Source: CAVQMC01 sp963713505 (GTDB lineage: Bacteria; Bacteroidota; Ignavibacteria; Ignavibacteriales; Ignavibacteriaceae). From it: 64,000 nt of DNA. The stretch covers positions 186,001 to 250,000 of the forward strand of contig CAVQMC010000025.1 in assembly GCA_963713505.1 (NCBI GenBank). The letters are read 5' to 3'. Below are positions 63,897 through 64,000 of this stretch, piece by piece. Below the pieces are notes generated by a model that worked only from the letters and a program-made list of their open reading frames with translations, searched no databases and was not told where the DNA came from. Every line of letters begins with the position of its first letter. The first letter of the stretch is position 1. A program made the position numbers and the translations under genes.

Positions 63897-64000
63897 ATGA
63901 ACAAAACAATAACACGTAAACTCAAAGAACTTGAAGAAACTTTGTTTAGAAATGAAATTAGGAAATCACCAGCTGAACTTACTAAATTACTTTCGGATGA
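63897..64000 (+). CDS. DUF4440/SnoaL-like protein, 3' part outside window
   Basis: ATG 63897 opens a frame to the window end. ITRKLKELEETLF, then RNEIRKSPAELTKLLSDE matches the first helix of DUF4440/NTF2-like proteins, whose usual continuation is a short FxExGxSG strand. Only ~34 residues are visible, so the call is tentative. Confidence 0.5.
   Translation, partial: MNKTITRKLKELEETLFRNEIRKSPAELTKLLSD

Noticed and set aside
1..64000. Insertion sequences, integrases, tRNA/rRNA genes, prophage
   Set aside because: No transposase or integrase motifs, terminal inverted repeats, tRNA cloverleaf or rRNA sequence noticed by eye on either strand. A tRNAscan-SE/Infernal run would be decisive.

Overview
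The window is AT-rich, densely coded bacterial DNA, almost all on the + strand. Three things point to the Ignavibacteria / Bacteroidota-Chlorobi group. Two large secreted proteins end in type IX secretion (Por) sorting domains with a YPNPFNP motif, and a relic of a third such domain is present. Two promoter candidates match the Bacteroidota TTTG...TAnnTTTG pattern. The gene complement (CsgG/TPR proteins, SBBP-repeat proteins, 7TM-AraC regulator, YwqK repeats) also fits. The standard bacterial code works throughout.

Region 1 (1-16422) is the distal part of a type VI secretion system (T6SS) locus: baseplate genes tssE (cut by the window start), tssF and tssG, the sheath-disassembly ATPase tssH/clpV, then vgrG and a PAAR-tip protein. 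A cargo region follows in which one module occurs twice. Each copy has an Ig/adhesin-like carrier (one fused to PAAR), a protein with an OmpA peptidoglycan-binding fold split by an inserted PG_binding_1-like domain, and a peptidase. The first peptidase is a metzincin, followed by an overlapping membrane-anchored candidate immunity gene. The second is a trypsin-like serine protease translationally coupled to its OmpA partner. This is the most novel-looking system in the window.

Region 2 (16499-29555) continues the same transcriptional direction. It holds a DUF1795 (Eag/DcrB-like) adaptor, an FHA-TM-lytic transglycosylase fusion, a PP2C phosphatase, a PEGA-tailed Ser/Thr kinase, two CsgG-like/TPR envelope proteins, an outer-membrane barrel and a 1196-residue SBBP-repeat T9SS protein. 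A strong intrinsic terminator follows. Kinase, phosphatase and FHA look like a threonine-phosphorylation switch for the secretion machine, wired directly to a peptidoglycan-cutting enzyme.

Region 3 (29.6-42.3 kb): quinone-oxidoreductase-like enzyme, beta-carbonic anhydrase, secreted gluzincin-like protein, 7TM-AraC regulator, and an operon of SDR, TolC, MFP and RND pump ending in a terminator. The RND pump lacks the usual proton-relay triad and the SDR lacks its catalytic Tyr. A VOC protein and a truncated RibD/DHFR-like remnant follow.

Region 4 (42.3-57.7 kb): a second T9SS-sorted protein, a CDF-like metal transporter with Cys substitutions, DUF1579 protein, a candidate minus-strand small RNA with its own promoter, terminator and a C-rich loop, a small beta-barrel, a broken lipoprotein, prolyl oligopeptidase, GNAT, DUF72, a sodium:solute symporter with a small membrane partner, and a YwqK-repeat membrane protein. 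Region 5 (57.7-63.8 kb) is a signalling operon: multi-PAS histidine kinase with a pseudo-receiver, REC-HDOD, and REC with a degenerate HD-GYP. A partial DUF4440-like gene runs off the end.

Single-base indels break many genes. They are extremely dense in tssF and clpV (about 18 in 5.5 kb) and sparse elsewhere. Protein motifs survive across the breaks and most breaks are short homopolymer length changes, so assembly or sequencing error is the leading explanation. Gene calls here are therefore given across frameshifts where the two sides clearly belong together.
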